Source of the DNA: JACCSI01 sp963815285
GTDB lineage: Bacteria; Acidobacteriota; Vicinamibacteria; Vicinamibacterales; UBA2999
Direction: 5' to 3'
DNA length: 64,000 bases
Assembly (NCBI GenBank): GCA_963815285.1
Contig: CAWFGB010000008.1
Location: 496,001 to 560,000 of the forward strand
Shown here: positions 1-9,300 of the stretch, one piece after another
Numbering within the stretch: the stretch's first letter is position 1
Layout: the number at the start of each line of letters is the position of its first letter
Notes under the pieces: generated by a model
Told to the model about the DNA's origin: nothing
Database searches by the model: none
What the model saw: only the letters and a program-made list of their open reading frames with translations
Position numbers and translations under genes: made by a program

Positions 1-2761
1 CGTCGTCGTCACCGTCACCAACCTCGATACCGGCGCCACGCGTAGTGCCGTGACCAACGACAGCGGGCTGTACAGGGCACCGCTGCTCCCGCTGGGGACC
101 TATCGTGTGTCCGCAGAACTGCAAGGGTTTCGGATCTATGAGCAAACCGGGATCACGCTGACCGCCGGTCGCACGGCAGTGGTCGACGTCAAGATGTCAG
201 TCGGCGCCCTCGCCGAAACGGTCACCGTCACCGCGGATTCTCCGCTCGTCGACCTCGGACGGATCGAACAGGGCCGCATCTTGTCGGAAGCGGAGATCAA
301 GACGCTGCCGCTCACGTCGCGCAATCCCTACAACTTCGCGCTGCTGCAGCCAGGCGTGTCCGGCTTCGAGAATCAGGAATTCGGCGTGCCGCGCATCACG
401 GCCAACGGGGCGCTCGTCCGTGTCAACTATCAGATCGACGGAAGCAACAACACCCAGAAGGATCGCGCCGGGCTGCGGCAGATGCCGATGTCCGAAGTCA
501 TGATTCGCGAAGTCAAGGTCGTCACCACCGGCTACGCGCCCGAATTCGGCCAGACAATGGGGATGATTTACAACGCGATTACGCCGTCAGGCACCAACAC
601 GCTGAAGGGTCAAGCCAGCTACCGCCTGCAGCGCAAGCCGTTTGCGGCGTTTCCCTTCTTCACGCAGGGCCCTCACACCTCGGATCGCAAGCCGCCGACC
701 GATGTCAACGTGTTCACAGCTGATCTCGGTGGCCCGATTCGGAGGGGCCGGACCCACTTCTTTGGTGGCTACGAGCACACGGAACGCGACCTATCCGGCG
801 GTTCGGTCATCACCATTACGCCGGCTGATCAGGCCGCGCTCGGACTGAACGAGCCGGCCTACATGCCTCGTGGGCTCAATACCGAGTTCATCATCGGGAA
901 GGTCGATCACGAGGTCAACGGAACGAACCGGCTATCGTTTCGTTACATCTTCTTTGACAACTTCATCAACAACAACATCGGCGGCGGCCTCAACTCGGTG
1001 CAGCGCGGCACGGACTTCAGCGATCGGCAGCATTCGACGGCGGCCCAGTTGGTCTCGACCCTGACGCCAACGGTGCTCAACGAGCTGCGGGTTCAATACG
1101 CCACTCGCGCGCAGGGTCGTGTGCCAGGCTTGGAAGCGGGCAGCGGTCCGGCGATCACGATTACCAACGTCGCCAACTTCGGTGGCCCGGTGGCCGGCGC
1201 GGCTGACGCCGGCTTCGCGTTCACGCAGGACGTGTTGCAGGTCAACGACAGCCTGACGCAGATCAGGGGTGACCACGCGTACAAGTTCGGCTTCGACATT
1301 CAGTACGTTGCGGACACGCGCACGCGGACGTCGTCGCAGGCGTACATCTTTCCGAATGTGGCTGCGTATTATGCCGCGCGCGACGGGGTGAACCGGTTCA
1401 GCTATACGTCGTTCACGCAGTATTTCGGCGAGACCGACCTCGACTTCTCGTCGAATCTGTACGGCTTCTTCGTGCAGGACGACTGGCGGCTGTCCGATCG
1501 CGTGAAGGTGCTCTACGGCGTTCGCTACGACCTGTACGACGTGCCGGGAGCCATTACCGACGCGCCATTTGAAGCGTCGCGTGACTTCGTGATCGACAAG
1601 AACAACTGGGCGCCGCGGGCGGGCGTCGTCTGGACTGTGGGCGACAGCCGCCGGACGGTGGTACGTGCCAACACCGGCATCATGTATGACCAGCCACTTC
1701 TTGCGATCTACGAGCAGGCACTGACGGCGGACGGCACCAACCGACGCGCGGCGGCGTCGTTTCAGCCCTCGACGCCTGGGGCGCCGGCATTTCCGGCCGT
1801 ATTGTCGGCAGGTGCGGGTGCGCAGCCCAATGCGCTGTCCACGGTGGCGCGCGAGTTCGACGTCGCGTCGAACTGGCAGAGCAACCTCCAAGTGGAGCGC
1901 CAGTTGGGCGACAGGTTTTCAGTGGCTGTCGGCACGTCCTATGTCCGCGGCTACAACCTTCCGGTGATTACGAACATCAACCCGATCAACCCGATCCGGC
2001 GCCTGGCTGACGATCGCCCGGTCTACTCCACGGCAGTCAACGCTGCCACGCGGATGGATCCGCGCTACAACGTGATCGAAATGGTGCAATCCGAGGGCAA
2101 GTCCACGTACAAGAACCTGACGCTGCAGCTCACCGGCCGCGGCTTCAAAGGGACGCAATTCGATCTGGCGTACACGCTTGGCAAGGCCGAAGACAATGCG
2201 CCGACGACGACCGTGTTGTCGGTGCAAGGCGAAGCGGGCCGCTCGAATCCCGAGGACCTCGAGTTCGACCGCGGCGTCAGTCAGGTCGATCAGACGCACG
2301 TCTTCACCGGCAGCATTGTCTCCACGCCGCGTTACGACGGCGAGAACGCGGTTTGGCGCGGCTTGGTCAACGGGACGGTCTTGGGTGTTGCGCTGCAGTT
2401 TGGTAGCGGGCTGCCGATCAATCTCCGCGCGACCGGCGAGATCAACAGCGACGGCGTGGCGAGCGATCGTCCGGCTGGCGTCCCGCGCAACTCGCTGCGG
2501 CTGCCGCCGCGCTACAACGTTGACCTCCGGCTCTCGCGTCAGGTTCCGATCGGGCCGACCAAGGCCGAGGTCATCGCCGAGCTGAAGAACGTGTTCAACA
2601 CCGTTCAGTGGAGCGGCGTGGACGGAACGTCGTTTGCCGTCGACCCCGCGACCGGCCTGCCGCTTGGAACGCTGCCAACCAGCGCGGATGAGGCACCGCT
2701 CAGACCGAGCGGCGGCTACGAGCAGAGACAGTTCCAGCTCGGGTTCCGCTTCATCTTCTAA
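1..2761 (+). CDS. TonB-dependent receptor, Oar-like (5'-partial)
   Basis: Outer-membrane beta-barrel receptor for an unidentified large ligand, energised by TonB. The reading frame is open to the left edge: the first visible residues (VVVTVTNLDTGATRSA) already lie inside a carboxypeptidase-regulatory (CarboxypepD_reg) domain, so the signal peptide and true start are outside the window, and the GTG at 50 is not taken as the start. A plug-like region follows (PLTSRNPYNFALLQPGVSGF; residues with QIDGSNN), then a long barrel ending in the aromatic C-terminus FRFIF typical of outer-membrane insertion. About 919 codons are visible. The next TonB receptor starts 50 bp downstream on the same strand. 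The substrate cannot be read from the sequence. Family assignment is firm. Confidence 0.93.
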   Translation, partial: VVVTVTNLDTGATRSAVTNDSGLYRAPLLPLGTYRVSAELQGFRIYEQTGITLTAGRTAVVDVKMSVGALAETVTVTADSPLVDLGRIEQGRILSEAEIKTLPLTSRNPYNFALLQPGVSGFENQEFGVPRITANGALVRVNYQIDGSNNTQKDRAGLRQMPMSEVMIREVKVVTTGYAPEFGQTMGMIYNAITPSGTNTLKGQASYRLQRKPFAAFPFFTQGPHTSDRKPPTDVNVFTADLGGPIRRGRTHFFGGYEHTERDLSGGSVITITPADQAALGLNEPAYMPRGLNTEFIIGKVDHEVNGTNRLSFRYIFFDNFINNNIGGGLNSVQRGTDFSDRQHSTAAQLVSTLTPTVLNELRVQYATRAQGRVPGLEAGSGPAITITNVANFGGPVAGAADAGFAFTQDVLQVNDSLTQIRGDHAYKFGFDIQYVADTRTRTSSQAYIFPNVAAYYAARDGVNRFSYTSFTQYFGETDLDFSSNLYGFFVQDDWRLSDRVKVLYGVRYDLYDVPGAITDAPFEASRDFVIDKNNWAPRAGVVWTVGDSRRTVVRANTGIMYDQPLLAIYEQALTADGTNRRAAASFQPSTPGAPAFPAVLSAGAGAQPNALSTVAREFDVASNWQSNLQVERQLGDRFSVAVGTSYVRGYNLPVITNINPINPIRRLADDRPVYSTAVNAATRMDPRYNVIEMVQSEGKSTYKNLTLQLTGRGFKGTQFDLAYTLGKAEDNAPTTTVLSVQGEAGRSNPEDLEFDRGVSQVDQTHVFTGSIVSTPRYDGENAVWRGLVNGTVLGVALQFGSGLPINLRATGEINSDGVASDRPAGVPRNSLRLPPRYNVDLRLSRQVPIGPTKAEVIAELKNVFNTVQWSGVDGTSFAVDPATGLPLGTLPTSADEAPLRPSGGYEQRQFQLGFRFIF

Positions 2762-2811
2762 ACTGCCGACGGGTGCCCCCGCCGAGTGGAGGCCGGGCAC
2801 CCGCCACCTTC

Positions 2812-5001
2812 ATGCCGCACATCGTCCTCACGTTCACTTTTCTACTCCTCAGCGCGACGACTGTCCTGGCTTTCGAAGGGCGCATCGTCGATGCGCAGGG
2901 GCGGCCTGTCGCCGGTGCGGAGGTGACCATCCTCGGGCGGGCGGGCGAGTCGCGGACCAACAGTGATGGCCGTTTCACGTGGACCCCGGACCCGCCCACG
3001 CCCTTTGAGGTGCTAGTGGTTGCACCGGGCGGTGTCTACATGAAGCCGGTTTTAGTCGAGCGGCTATCCGACGGATTCGTCGAGCTCATCGTGGAGCCGC
3101 TGGTCAACGAATTCGTGACTGTCTCTGGATCGGCGGGCAGCATCGAGAGCACACCCGTCGCGGGCAGGGCGACGCTGACGGCGACGGAGATCGGCTCGCG
3201 TGCGCCCGCCAATCTCGTCCAGGCGCTCGAGAACGTGGCCGGCGTCAGCCAGGTGTCCGAAGGGCAAGCAGCGGTACCCGCCGTGCGTGGGCTCGCTCGC
3301 GGGCGGACGCTGATCCTGATCGACGGGGCTCGCGTCTCGTCGGAACGGCGTGTCGGGCCGAGCGCCACGTTTCTCGATCCCGACGTTATCGAAGGCGTCG
3401 AGGTGGCGCGCGGGCCCGGGTCGGTCGCCTATGGATCGGACGCGTTCGGCGGTGTCATCTCAGTGCGCACGCGTTCGGTTGCCCCTCAAGCTCCTTTCGG
3501 CGCGCGCGTCACCGCCACCGGCGGCTTCGGGATTCCTGACTACCGCCTCGGCGGGGAGCTATCGAAGGGCTTTGCGCAAGGGGGGGCGCTCTTCGCCGCG
3601 CATACGCGTAAAGCGGACGATTACGACGCTCCGGACGGCGAGGTTTTCAATTCCGGATACGCCGATCGCGGCTTTCTCGGACGGGTGACCTACCGGCTCG
3701 GGCAGGGTTTGGTCTCGGCGGGCTGGCAGAGCGATTTTGGCCGTGATATCGACCGGCCACGCAACAACTCGCGCGTGGTGCGCTTCTATTACCCCACCGA
3801 AGATTCGCATCGCCTGACGGTCAGCTATGACGTGCGCGATCTGGCGGGATTCTCCCGGATGTTGTTCACCGTATTCCACGGGTCATACGCGCAAATCACG
3901 GATCAGGATCGGTTTGCGACGGCTACCGCCGGCCGCTCGATCGAACGTGCCGACGTGAGCTCCCAAGACTTCCAGGTACGTGTTAACGGCGAACGACTAT
4001 ACGCCGCCGCCAGGTTCGAACTGGGCGTCGACATCAATGGCCGCTATGGGCTCCGGGCACTCGACGTGTTCGAACGATACGCCCTCGACGGCTCCCTGAT
4101 CGAGTCAGCATCGAACGTGTCCGTCGATACGGCGCGTCGCGTCGACCTCGGCGTCTATACCAGCATCGATGCGGCGGTCTCGCCGATCTTCTCCCTGGCG
4201 GGCGGGCTCAGGGGCGACTCGGTCTCGACCCAAAATCGCGGCGGCTTCTTCGGCGACCGCTCGACGTCCAACGGCGCAGCGTCGGGGTTTATCTCGGCAT
4301 CGGCCGGCAGCTTCAACGGCTTCACCACCACCGTGCAGCTCGCCCGCGGCTTTCGCGACCCCGTGCTCTCCGACCGCTACTTCCGTGGACCGTCGGGACG
4401 TGGGTTCATCACGGGCAACCCGGATCTCAATCCCGAAACGAGCGTGCAGTTCGACGTCGGCGTGCACTACACTTCGTCACGAATTCGCGCTGCGTTCTAC
4501 GCGTACGAATATCGGCTGCACGACCTCATCGAACGCTACCAGACTGATCCCGACTTCTTCTTCTTCAGAAATCGCGGCCGCGCGCGGTTGCGAGGTGTCG
4601 AAGCAGAGCTCCAGAGCACGTTGGGGCGTGGCGTGACGCTCGAGTCCGCGTTTCAGATCACAAGCGGACGCGCGCTCGATGACGACACCTATTTGGACGA
4701 CATATCGCCGGAGACCTTCTCGGTGCAGTTGCGCAAGTGGTTTGCGGTGCGAAACGCGTTTGCCCAGCTACGCGCGGCCCACTACGCCGAAGACAGCCGG
4801 CCGGGTCCGACCGAGCGCGAGGTGCCGGGATACACGCTGGTGGACGCCGGCGCCGGCTTCAGCGTGATCCCTGGATTCGAGCTGCGGGTCGCCGCGCGCA
4901 ACCTGCTGAACCACCAGTACATGGCCAGTCAGGACGTGCGCACGGTGGCCGCCCCCGGCCGGTCCGTCTCCATCACGGCCGCGCTGCGAATCGGGGGGTA
5001 G
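2812..5001 (+). CDS. TonB-dependent receptor, siderophore/vitamin type
   Basis: 729-residue TonB-dependent outer-membrane receptor, shorter than its neighbour and closer to the classical siderophore or cobalamin type. The ATG at 2812 is preferred over in-frame codons from 2773 because it opens a clean signal peptide (MPHIVLTFTFLLLSATTVLA). A small carboxypeptidase-regulatory domain follows (about residues 22-100), then a well-formed plug with VPAVRGLARGRTLILIDGAR and a VARGPGSVAYGSDAFGGV segment, then the barrel, with the conserved late segment PDLNPETSVQFDVG. The C-terminus ITAALRIGG is not the usual aromatic end. It probably shares a transcript with the receptor upstream. Ligand unknown. 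Confidence 0.93.
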   Translation: MPHIVLTFTFLLLSATTVLAFEGRIVDAQGRPVAGAEVTILGRAGESRTNSDGRFTWTPDPPTPFEVLVVAPGGVYMKPVLVERLSDGFVELIVEPLVNEFVTVSGSAGSIESTPVAGRATLTATEIGSRAPANLVQALENVAGVSQVSEGQAAVPAVRGLARGRTLILIDGARVSSERRVGPSATFLDPDVIEGVEVARGPGSVAYGSDAFGGVISVRTRSVAPQAPFGARVTATGGFGIPDYRLGGELSKGFAQGGALFAAHTRKADDYDAPDGEVFNSGYADRGFLGRVTYRLGQGLVSAGWQSDFGRDIDRPRNNSRVVRFYYPTEDSHRLTVSYDVRDLAGFSRMLFTVFHGSYAQITDQDRFATATAGRSIERADVSSQDFQVRVNGERLYAAARFELGVDINGRYGLRALDVFERYALDGSLIESASNVSVDTARRVDLGVYTSIDAAVSPIFSLAGGLRGDSVSTQNRGGFFGDRSTSNGAASGFISASAGSFNGFTTTVQLARGFRDPVLSDRYFRGPSGRGFITGNPDLNPETSVQFDVGVHYTSSRIRAAFYAYEYRLHDLIERYQTDPDFFFFRNRGRARLRGVEAELQSTLGRGVTLESAFQITSGRALDDDTYLDDISPETFSVQLRKWFAVRNAFAQLRAAHYAEDSRPGPTEREVPGYTLVDAGAGFSVIPGFELRVAARNLLNHQYMASQDVRTVAAPGRSVSITAALRIGG

Positions 5002-5078
5002 ACGCCGGTCCTTCGGCCAGCTGCTCGGTGTCGGCGTCTTCCGCGCGAAGCGCCGCCCTCTGATGGTACGCTGATCGG

Positions 5079-7793
5079 ATGCGTCGAGCTCTGCTTCTCA
5101 CCCTGTCGCTCTCCTTTGGCCTCATCAGCGCGCCGGTGGCACAACATCGGCTTCAGCCGATCGCCACGGAACGCGGCGAGCCTGCCCTGCGGTTGATGCT
5201 GCGCAAGCTAGACACCGTCGGCAACTTCATGATGACGACGGCGCATCCCGACGATGAGAACAACGCGATGCTCGCGTTCTACGCGCACGGCAACGGCTTC
5301 CGCACATCGCTGGTGTCGGCGACGCGCGGTGAAGGCGGGCAGAACGAGATCGGCGCCGAGATGTTCGAGGCTCTGGCGGTCCTGCGAACGGAGGAGTTGC
5401 TCGCCGCGCATCGCTTCGACGGCGCCGAACAGTACTTCACCAGGGCGGTGGATTTCGGCTACTCGTTCAGCGTCGACGAGACCTTCGAGAAGTGGGGCAA
5501 GCAGGAAATTCTCGGCGACTACGTCCGGATGATCCGCACCATTCGCCCTGACATCATCGTCGGCTTCGTTTTCGAGGGGGCCGGCGGCGGGCAACATCAC
5601 CAGGCTTCGTCACAACTGACCGCTGAAGCTTTTCGAGCGGCAGCTGACCCCAAGGCCTTTCCCGAGCAGATACAGAAAGAGGGTTTGCGCCCCTGGCAGG
5701 CCAAGAAGTTCTACTACACCGCCGGGTTTGGTCCCGGTGGGCCAGCTGGTGCGGCCGCGCAGAAAACACCAAGCGCGATCCTGCCGTTCACCTACAGCGA
5801 AGCGTACGACCCATTGCTCGGGCGGACCTACGCGGAAATCGGCGGCGAGGCCCGGAGCATGCACAAGTGCCAGGGGATGTCGCAACTGCTCCCGCTGCCC
5901 GCTGCCGAACAGCAGGGTTTTGGCGGTTCGCGTGGCTACCAGCTGCACGACACGGTGTTGCCTGATGGCGTGGCGCGTACTGAAACGCACCCGTTTGACG
6001 GCATCGAGACAAGCCTCTCGAGCTTGACGTCGTTTGCCGGCGGTCAAGTACCCGCGCAGTTGACGACGATGCTCGATCGCATTCAGTCGGCAGTCAACGA
6101 CGCGCGCAAGGCGGTCGATACCGGCGGGTCGGGCGCCGTGGTGACGTCGCTCGTCCGCGGCCTCGGCGCGGTGCGCGGCTTGCGCCGCGCGCTGGGGTCG
6201 ATGGGCCTGAGTGAAAGCGGCGCGTTCGAGATCGATCATCGCTTGAGTCTCAAGGAATCCCAGTTCTCCGATGCGCTCCTGCTCGCATCGGACGTGCGCG
6301 TCGAAGCCATCGCTCGTGACGGGCTCGTCGTCCCCGGAGAGAGCGTGCAGGTGGAGTTGTTGATTGCGAACCGCAGCCGGGTGCCGGTGATGGTCTCGCG
6401 CCGTTCGGTGGAAGGACTCGAGACCACCGGCGCCATCTGCAAGGACGACACGCTGCTGCGGGCGCCCGAAGGCCGGTCGGCGTGTTCGTTCGAGGGCCGG
6501 ATCCCCGCGAATGCGAAGCTGACCGCCGCGCACTTTCGCCAGGCGCCGGATGCGGCGCGCTTCATCGTGGATGCGGACGTCAGGCCGGGCCTACCGTTCA
6601 GGCCGACACCGTTTAAGGCCAGCTTCCTGCTCAACATCGCCGGGATCGATGTGACTGCCGAGATTCCCGTGCAGTTCCGCTCCGAGGGCAACATCTTCAG
6701 CGGCGAGAAGCGCGGCGAACTGCACGTCGTGCCGAAGTTTGCGGTGAGCGCGTCGCCGGAAATCGCGATTCTTCAGCACGGCGGCGCTGCGCCCGCGGCG
6801 AAGGCGAACGCGCGCGAGATCCGTGTGACGGTCACCAATCACTCGCGGGGACCGGCCAAGGCAACCGTGCAGCTCGAGCTCCCCCAGGGCTGGCAGTCCG
6901 TGCCGGCGAACGCACCGGCGACCTTCACACGCGAGGATGAATCGACAACGGTTCGGTTCCAAATCACTGCACCGTCGTCGGTTCCCGCCGGTGGCGTTAC
7001 CGTGCGCGCGCGAGTTGTGGACGGGGCGACAAGCTACGATCAGGGCTACGACGTCGTCGAGTACCCACACACGACACGACGGCACGTGCTGCGGGCTCCG
7101 GAGGTGGCCGTCAAGGTGATGGACGTTCGCGTCCGGCCCGGCTTGACGATTGGCTACGTGATGGGCGTCGGCGACGAAGTGCCGCCGGCGCTCCAACAGC
7201 TCGGTGCACGGGTGGAATTTCTCACCGCCGACGATCTCGCCTGGGGCGACCTCGGCCGATTCGCCGTCATCATGACCGGAGTGCGCGCGTACGAGCGGCG
7301 GGCGGACCTGCGCGCCAACAATCAGCGGCTGCTCGACTACGCGCGCGCCGGCGGTACCGTGATCGTCAACTACAACAAGTTCGAGTTCAACGAGGCCCAG
7401 TACAGTCCGTACCCGGGAAGGATTGGTCGCGAGCGCGTGACCGACGAGAACTCCATCGTCAGGCTCCTCCAGCCGGCTCACCCGGTGTTCACCACACCAA
7501 ACAAGATCAGCGACGCTGACTGGCGCGGGTGGCGTCAGGAACGAGGCCTGTATTTCTTCGACACAGCCGGACGCGATCCGCAGATCGTGGACCTCCTCGA
7601 ACTCGAGGACCCGTTTCCGTTCAACAAGGGAGCGAAGCGGGGGGCGCTGGTCGAAGCCAAAGTCGGTCAGGGACGCTGGATCTACGTGGGGCTGGGACTG
7701 TGGCGACAGCTCCCGGCAGGCACTGATGGCGCGTATCGTCTCCTGGCCAACCTGATCAGCCTCGGGCGTTCGGCGACTTCACCAGGGCAGTAA
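5079..7793 (+). CDS. Exported PIG-L family deacetylase with NEW3-like and amidotransferase-like C-terminal domains
   Basis: 904-residue secreted or periplasmic protein. The N-terminal 20 residues form a signal peptide. Residues about 45-300 are a PIG-L/LmbE zinc-dependent N-deacetylase domain, with the metal motif AHPDDE at 55-60 and a further HH in GGGQHHQAS near residue 170. PIG-L enzymes remove acetyl groups from N-acetylglucosaminyl-type substrates. The rest is not catalytic PIG-L: a middle region with NEW3-like beta-sandwich sequence (VTVTNHSRGPAKATVQLELP) and a C-terminal ThuA/glutamine-amidotransferase-like fold (GYVMGVGDEVPPALQQLGA; then IMTGVRAYERRADLR). Typical stand-alone PIG-L proteins are about 230-280 residues, so this is a multidomain form, seen in soil phyla. 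ATG at 5079 chosen for its signal peptide. Confidence 0.9.
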   Translation: MRRALLLTLSLSFGLISAPVAQHRLQPIATERGEPALRLMLRKLDTVGNFMMTTAHPDDENNAMLAFYAHGNGFRTSLVSATRGEGGQNEIGAEMFEALAVLRTEELLAAHRFDGAEQYFTRAVDFGYSFSVDETFEKWGKQEILGDYVRMIRTIRPDIIVGFVFEGAGGGQHHQASSQLTAEAFRAAADPKAFPEQIQKEGLRPWQAKKFYYTAGFGPGGPAGAAAQKTPSAILPFTYSEAYDPLLGRTYAEIGGEARSMHKCQGMSQLLPLPAAEQQGFGGSRGYQLHDTVLPDGVARTETHPFDGIETSLSSLTSFAGGQVPAQLTTMLDRIQSAVNDARKAVDTGGSGAVVTSLVRGLGAVRGLRRALGSMGLSESGAFEIDHRLSLKESQFSDALLLASDVRVEAIARDGLVVPGESVQVELLIANRSRVPVMVSRRSVEGLETTGAICKDDTLLRAPEGRSACSFEGRIPANAKLTAAHFRQAPDAARFIVDADVRPGLPFRPTPFKASFLLNIAGIDVTAEIPVQFRSEGNIFSGEKRGELHVVPKFAVSASPEIAILQHGGAAPAAKANAREIRVTVTNHSRGPAKATVQLELPQGWQSVPANAPATFTREDESTTVRFQITAPSSVPAGGVTVRARVVDGATSYDQGYDVVEYPHTTRRHVLRAPEVAVKVMDVRVRPGLTIGYVMGVGDEVPPALQQLGARVEFLTADDLAWGDLGRFAVIMTGVRAYERRADLRANNQRLLDYARAGGTVIVNYNKFEFNEAQYSPYPGRIGRERVTDENSIVRLLQPAHPVFTTPNKISDADWRGWRQERGLYFFDTAGRDPQIVDLLELEDPFPFNKGAKRGALVEAKVGQGRWIYVGLGLWRQLPAGTDGAYRLLANLISLGRSATSPGQ

Positions 7794-7843
7794 CAGTCAC
7801 GCGGCGCGCGTTCGCGCTAGCGGTTTTATGGTATTTCACCACT

Positions 7844-9196
7844 ATGCGTGCGCGAAACCTCGTCACAACCTCGACCATGTGTGCTGCGTGCCTCGTCACG
7901 GGCCTCGTCGCGTCGTCGCCTGTTGCATCCTCGTCTGACGACTGGCCTTCGTGGCGTGGACCGTCGGGCACCGGCGTTACGAGTGAAACTGGTCTGCCTG
8001 AGCGCTGGTCTGACGCAGACGGCGTCGCGTGGCGACAAAAGCTCTCCGGGGCGGGCGTCTCGACGCCGGTCGTGGTCGGACCGCATGTGTTCGTCACCAG
8101 TCAGATCGGCACCACCGCCCGGCGTCCTGGCAATCATCCCTCGCTCGTGCAGGGCGCCGATGCAGGAGAGCGGAACCTGACCGCTGCTGGTAAGCCGGCA
8201 AGCGGTGGGATCACTTTTGCGCTGACCGCGTACCGCTGGAGCGATGGCGTTCGTGCGTGGCAACACGAGGTGGCCGCCGAAGGGCCGCTGGTGCCGGTTC
8301 ACGATAAGCACAACCTGTCCACCCCGAGCCCGGTGAGCGATGGTCAGATTGTGATCGCCTGGTATGGCACCGGCCAGCTTGTCGCCGTTGACGCGGCCAG
8401 CGGCAAGCCACTCTGGTCCAAACATCTTGGCAAGGACTACGGCGCGTTCGAGATCAACTGGGGTCACGCCAGTTCGCCGGCGCTGCATGGCGATCTCGTC
8501 ATCCTTCCGTGCTATCACGAGAACGGGTCCTACCTGCTGGCATTGGACAAGCGCACTGGCGCCGTGCGGTGGAAGCGTGACCGCACACCCGAGGCATTCT
8601 CCTACAGCACGCCCGTGGTCGTCTCCCACAACGGCGCCGCTGCGCTGGTGCTCAACTCGAGCCGCGGGGTGGAGGCCTTCGATCCGTCCACGGGTGCGCC
8701 GCTCTGGGAAGTGCTCGAGGACAACCGCTTTCCCATTCCGATGCCGGTGCAGCACCAGGATGTGCTGTATTTGAGCCGCGGCTATCGCAGCAGTCCGTAT
8801 CTCGCGATCCGGCTTGGCGGCAAAGGCGATGTGACCAAGACGCACGTCGTGTGGCACACGCCGACCGGTGCACCGTACGTCTCGTCGCTGGTGTACTACG
8901 ACGGCCTTCTCTACATGGCCAGCGAGATGGGGATCGTAAACGCGATTGATCCCGCCACTGGACAATCAGTGTGGCGCGAGCGCATCGGCGGCGTCTTCAC
9001 CGCGTCGCCGGTGGCGGGGGACGGCAAGATCTACCTCGCCAGCGAAACCGGTGAGACGGTCGTCCTGCGCGCCGGGCGCTCGCCGACGGTGCTCGCACGC
9101 AACAAACTCAACACGCATGTCGTCGCATCGCCGGCCATCTCGCGCGGCCGGATGTTCCTGCGTGGAGACGATGAGCTGATTGCGATCGGCCGTTGA
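7844..9196 (+). CDS. PQQ-binding-like beta-propeller repeat protein, exported
   Basis: 450-residue exported beta-propeller of the BamB/PQQ-like superfamily. The signal peptide is residues 1-30, followed by the hallmark entry segment DDWPSWRGPSGTGVTSETGL. Blade repeats carry the recurring pattern hhAxDxxTGxxxW, for example LVAVDAASGKPLWSKHLG, LLALDKRTGAVRWKRD and VNAIDPATGQSVWRERIGG. Such proteins are common in Acidobacteria and Planctomycetes and are thought to act in the periplasm as scaffolds or redox-associated proteins; no dehydrogenase active site is evident, so enzymatic activity should not be assumed. It stands 50 bp after the PIG-L gene and may be co-transcribed with it. Confidence 0.9.
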   Translation: MRARNLVTTSTMCAACLVTGLVASSPVASSSDDWPSWRGPSGTGVTSETGLPERWSDADGVAWRQKLSGAGVSTPVVVGPHVFVTSQIGTTARRPGNHPSLVQGADAGERNLTAAGKPASGGITFALTAYRWSDGVRAWQHEVAAEGPLVPVHDKHNLSTPSPVSDGQIVIAWYGTGQLVAVDAASGKPLWSKHLGKDYGAFEINWGHASSPALHGDLVILPCYHENGSYLLALDKRTGAVRWKRDRTPEAFSYSTPVVVSHNGAAALVLNSSRGVEAFDPSTGAPLWEVLEDNRFPIPMPVQHQDVLYLSRGYRSSPYLAIRLGGKGDVTKTHVVWHTPTGAPYVSSLVYYDGLLYMASEMGIVNAIDPATGQSVWRERIGGVFTASPVAGDGKIYLASETGETVVLRAGRSPTVLARNKLNTHVVASPAISRGRMFLRGDDELIAIGR

Positions 9197-9208
9197 TCAC
9201 TGGACGGG

Positions 9209-9236
9209 CCACAGAGGCACAAGGCGCACAGAGAGG
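9209..9236. repeat. Short CACAGAG-type repeat fragment
   Basis: The intergenic spacer between the beta-propeller gene and the epimerase gene holds a purine-rich run built of CCACAGAGGCAC / GCGCACAGAGAG units. It resembles a class of short-period dispersed repeats seen in several environmental phyla. A similar run occurs at 31209-31240 inside the lipocalin-like gene. No gene or terminator is seen in this 104-bp spacer. Confidence 0.5.
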
Positions 9237-9300
9237 GCACGCGTAGATTTTCAGAAAGAACAGACAGGTCAGGCAGAGCAGGCCGACGGCCAGGAGCCCA

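Noticed and set aside
932..1891. 319-codon frame on the minus strand in the first receptor gene
   Set aside because: Arg/His/Val-rich antisense shadow typical of high-GC genes; no domain and no ribosome-binding site.
932..2800. Long antisense frames opposite the first receptor gene
   Set aside because: Codon bias and composition match shadows of a high-GC gene on the other strand.
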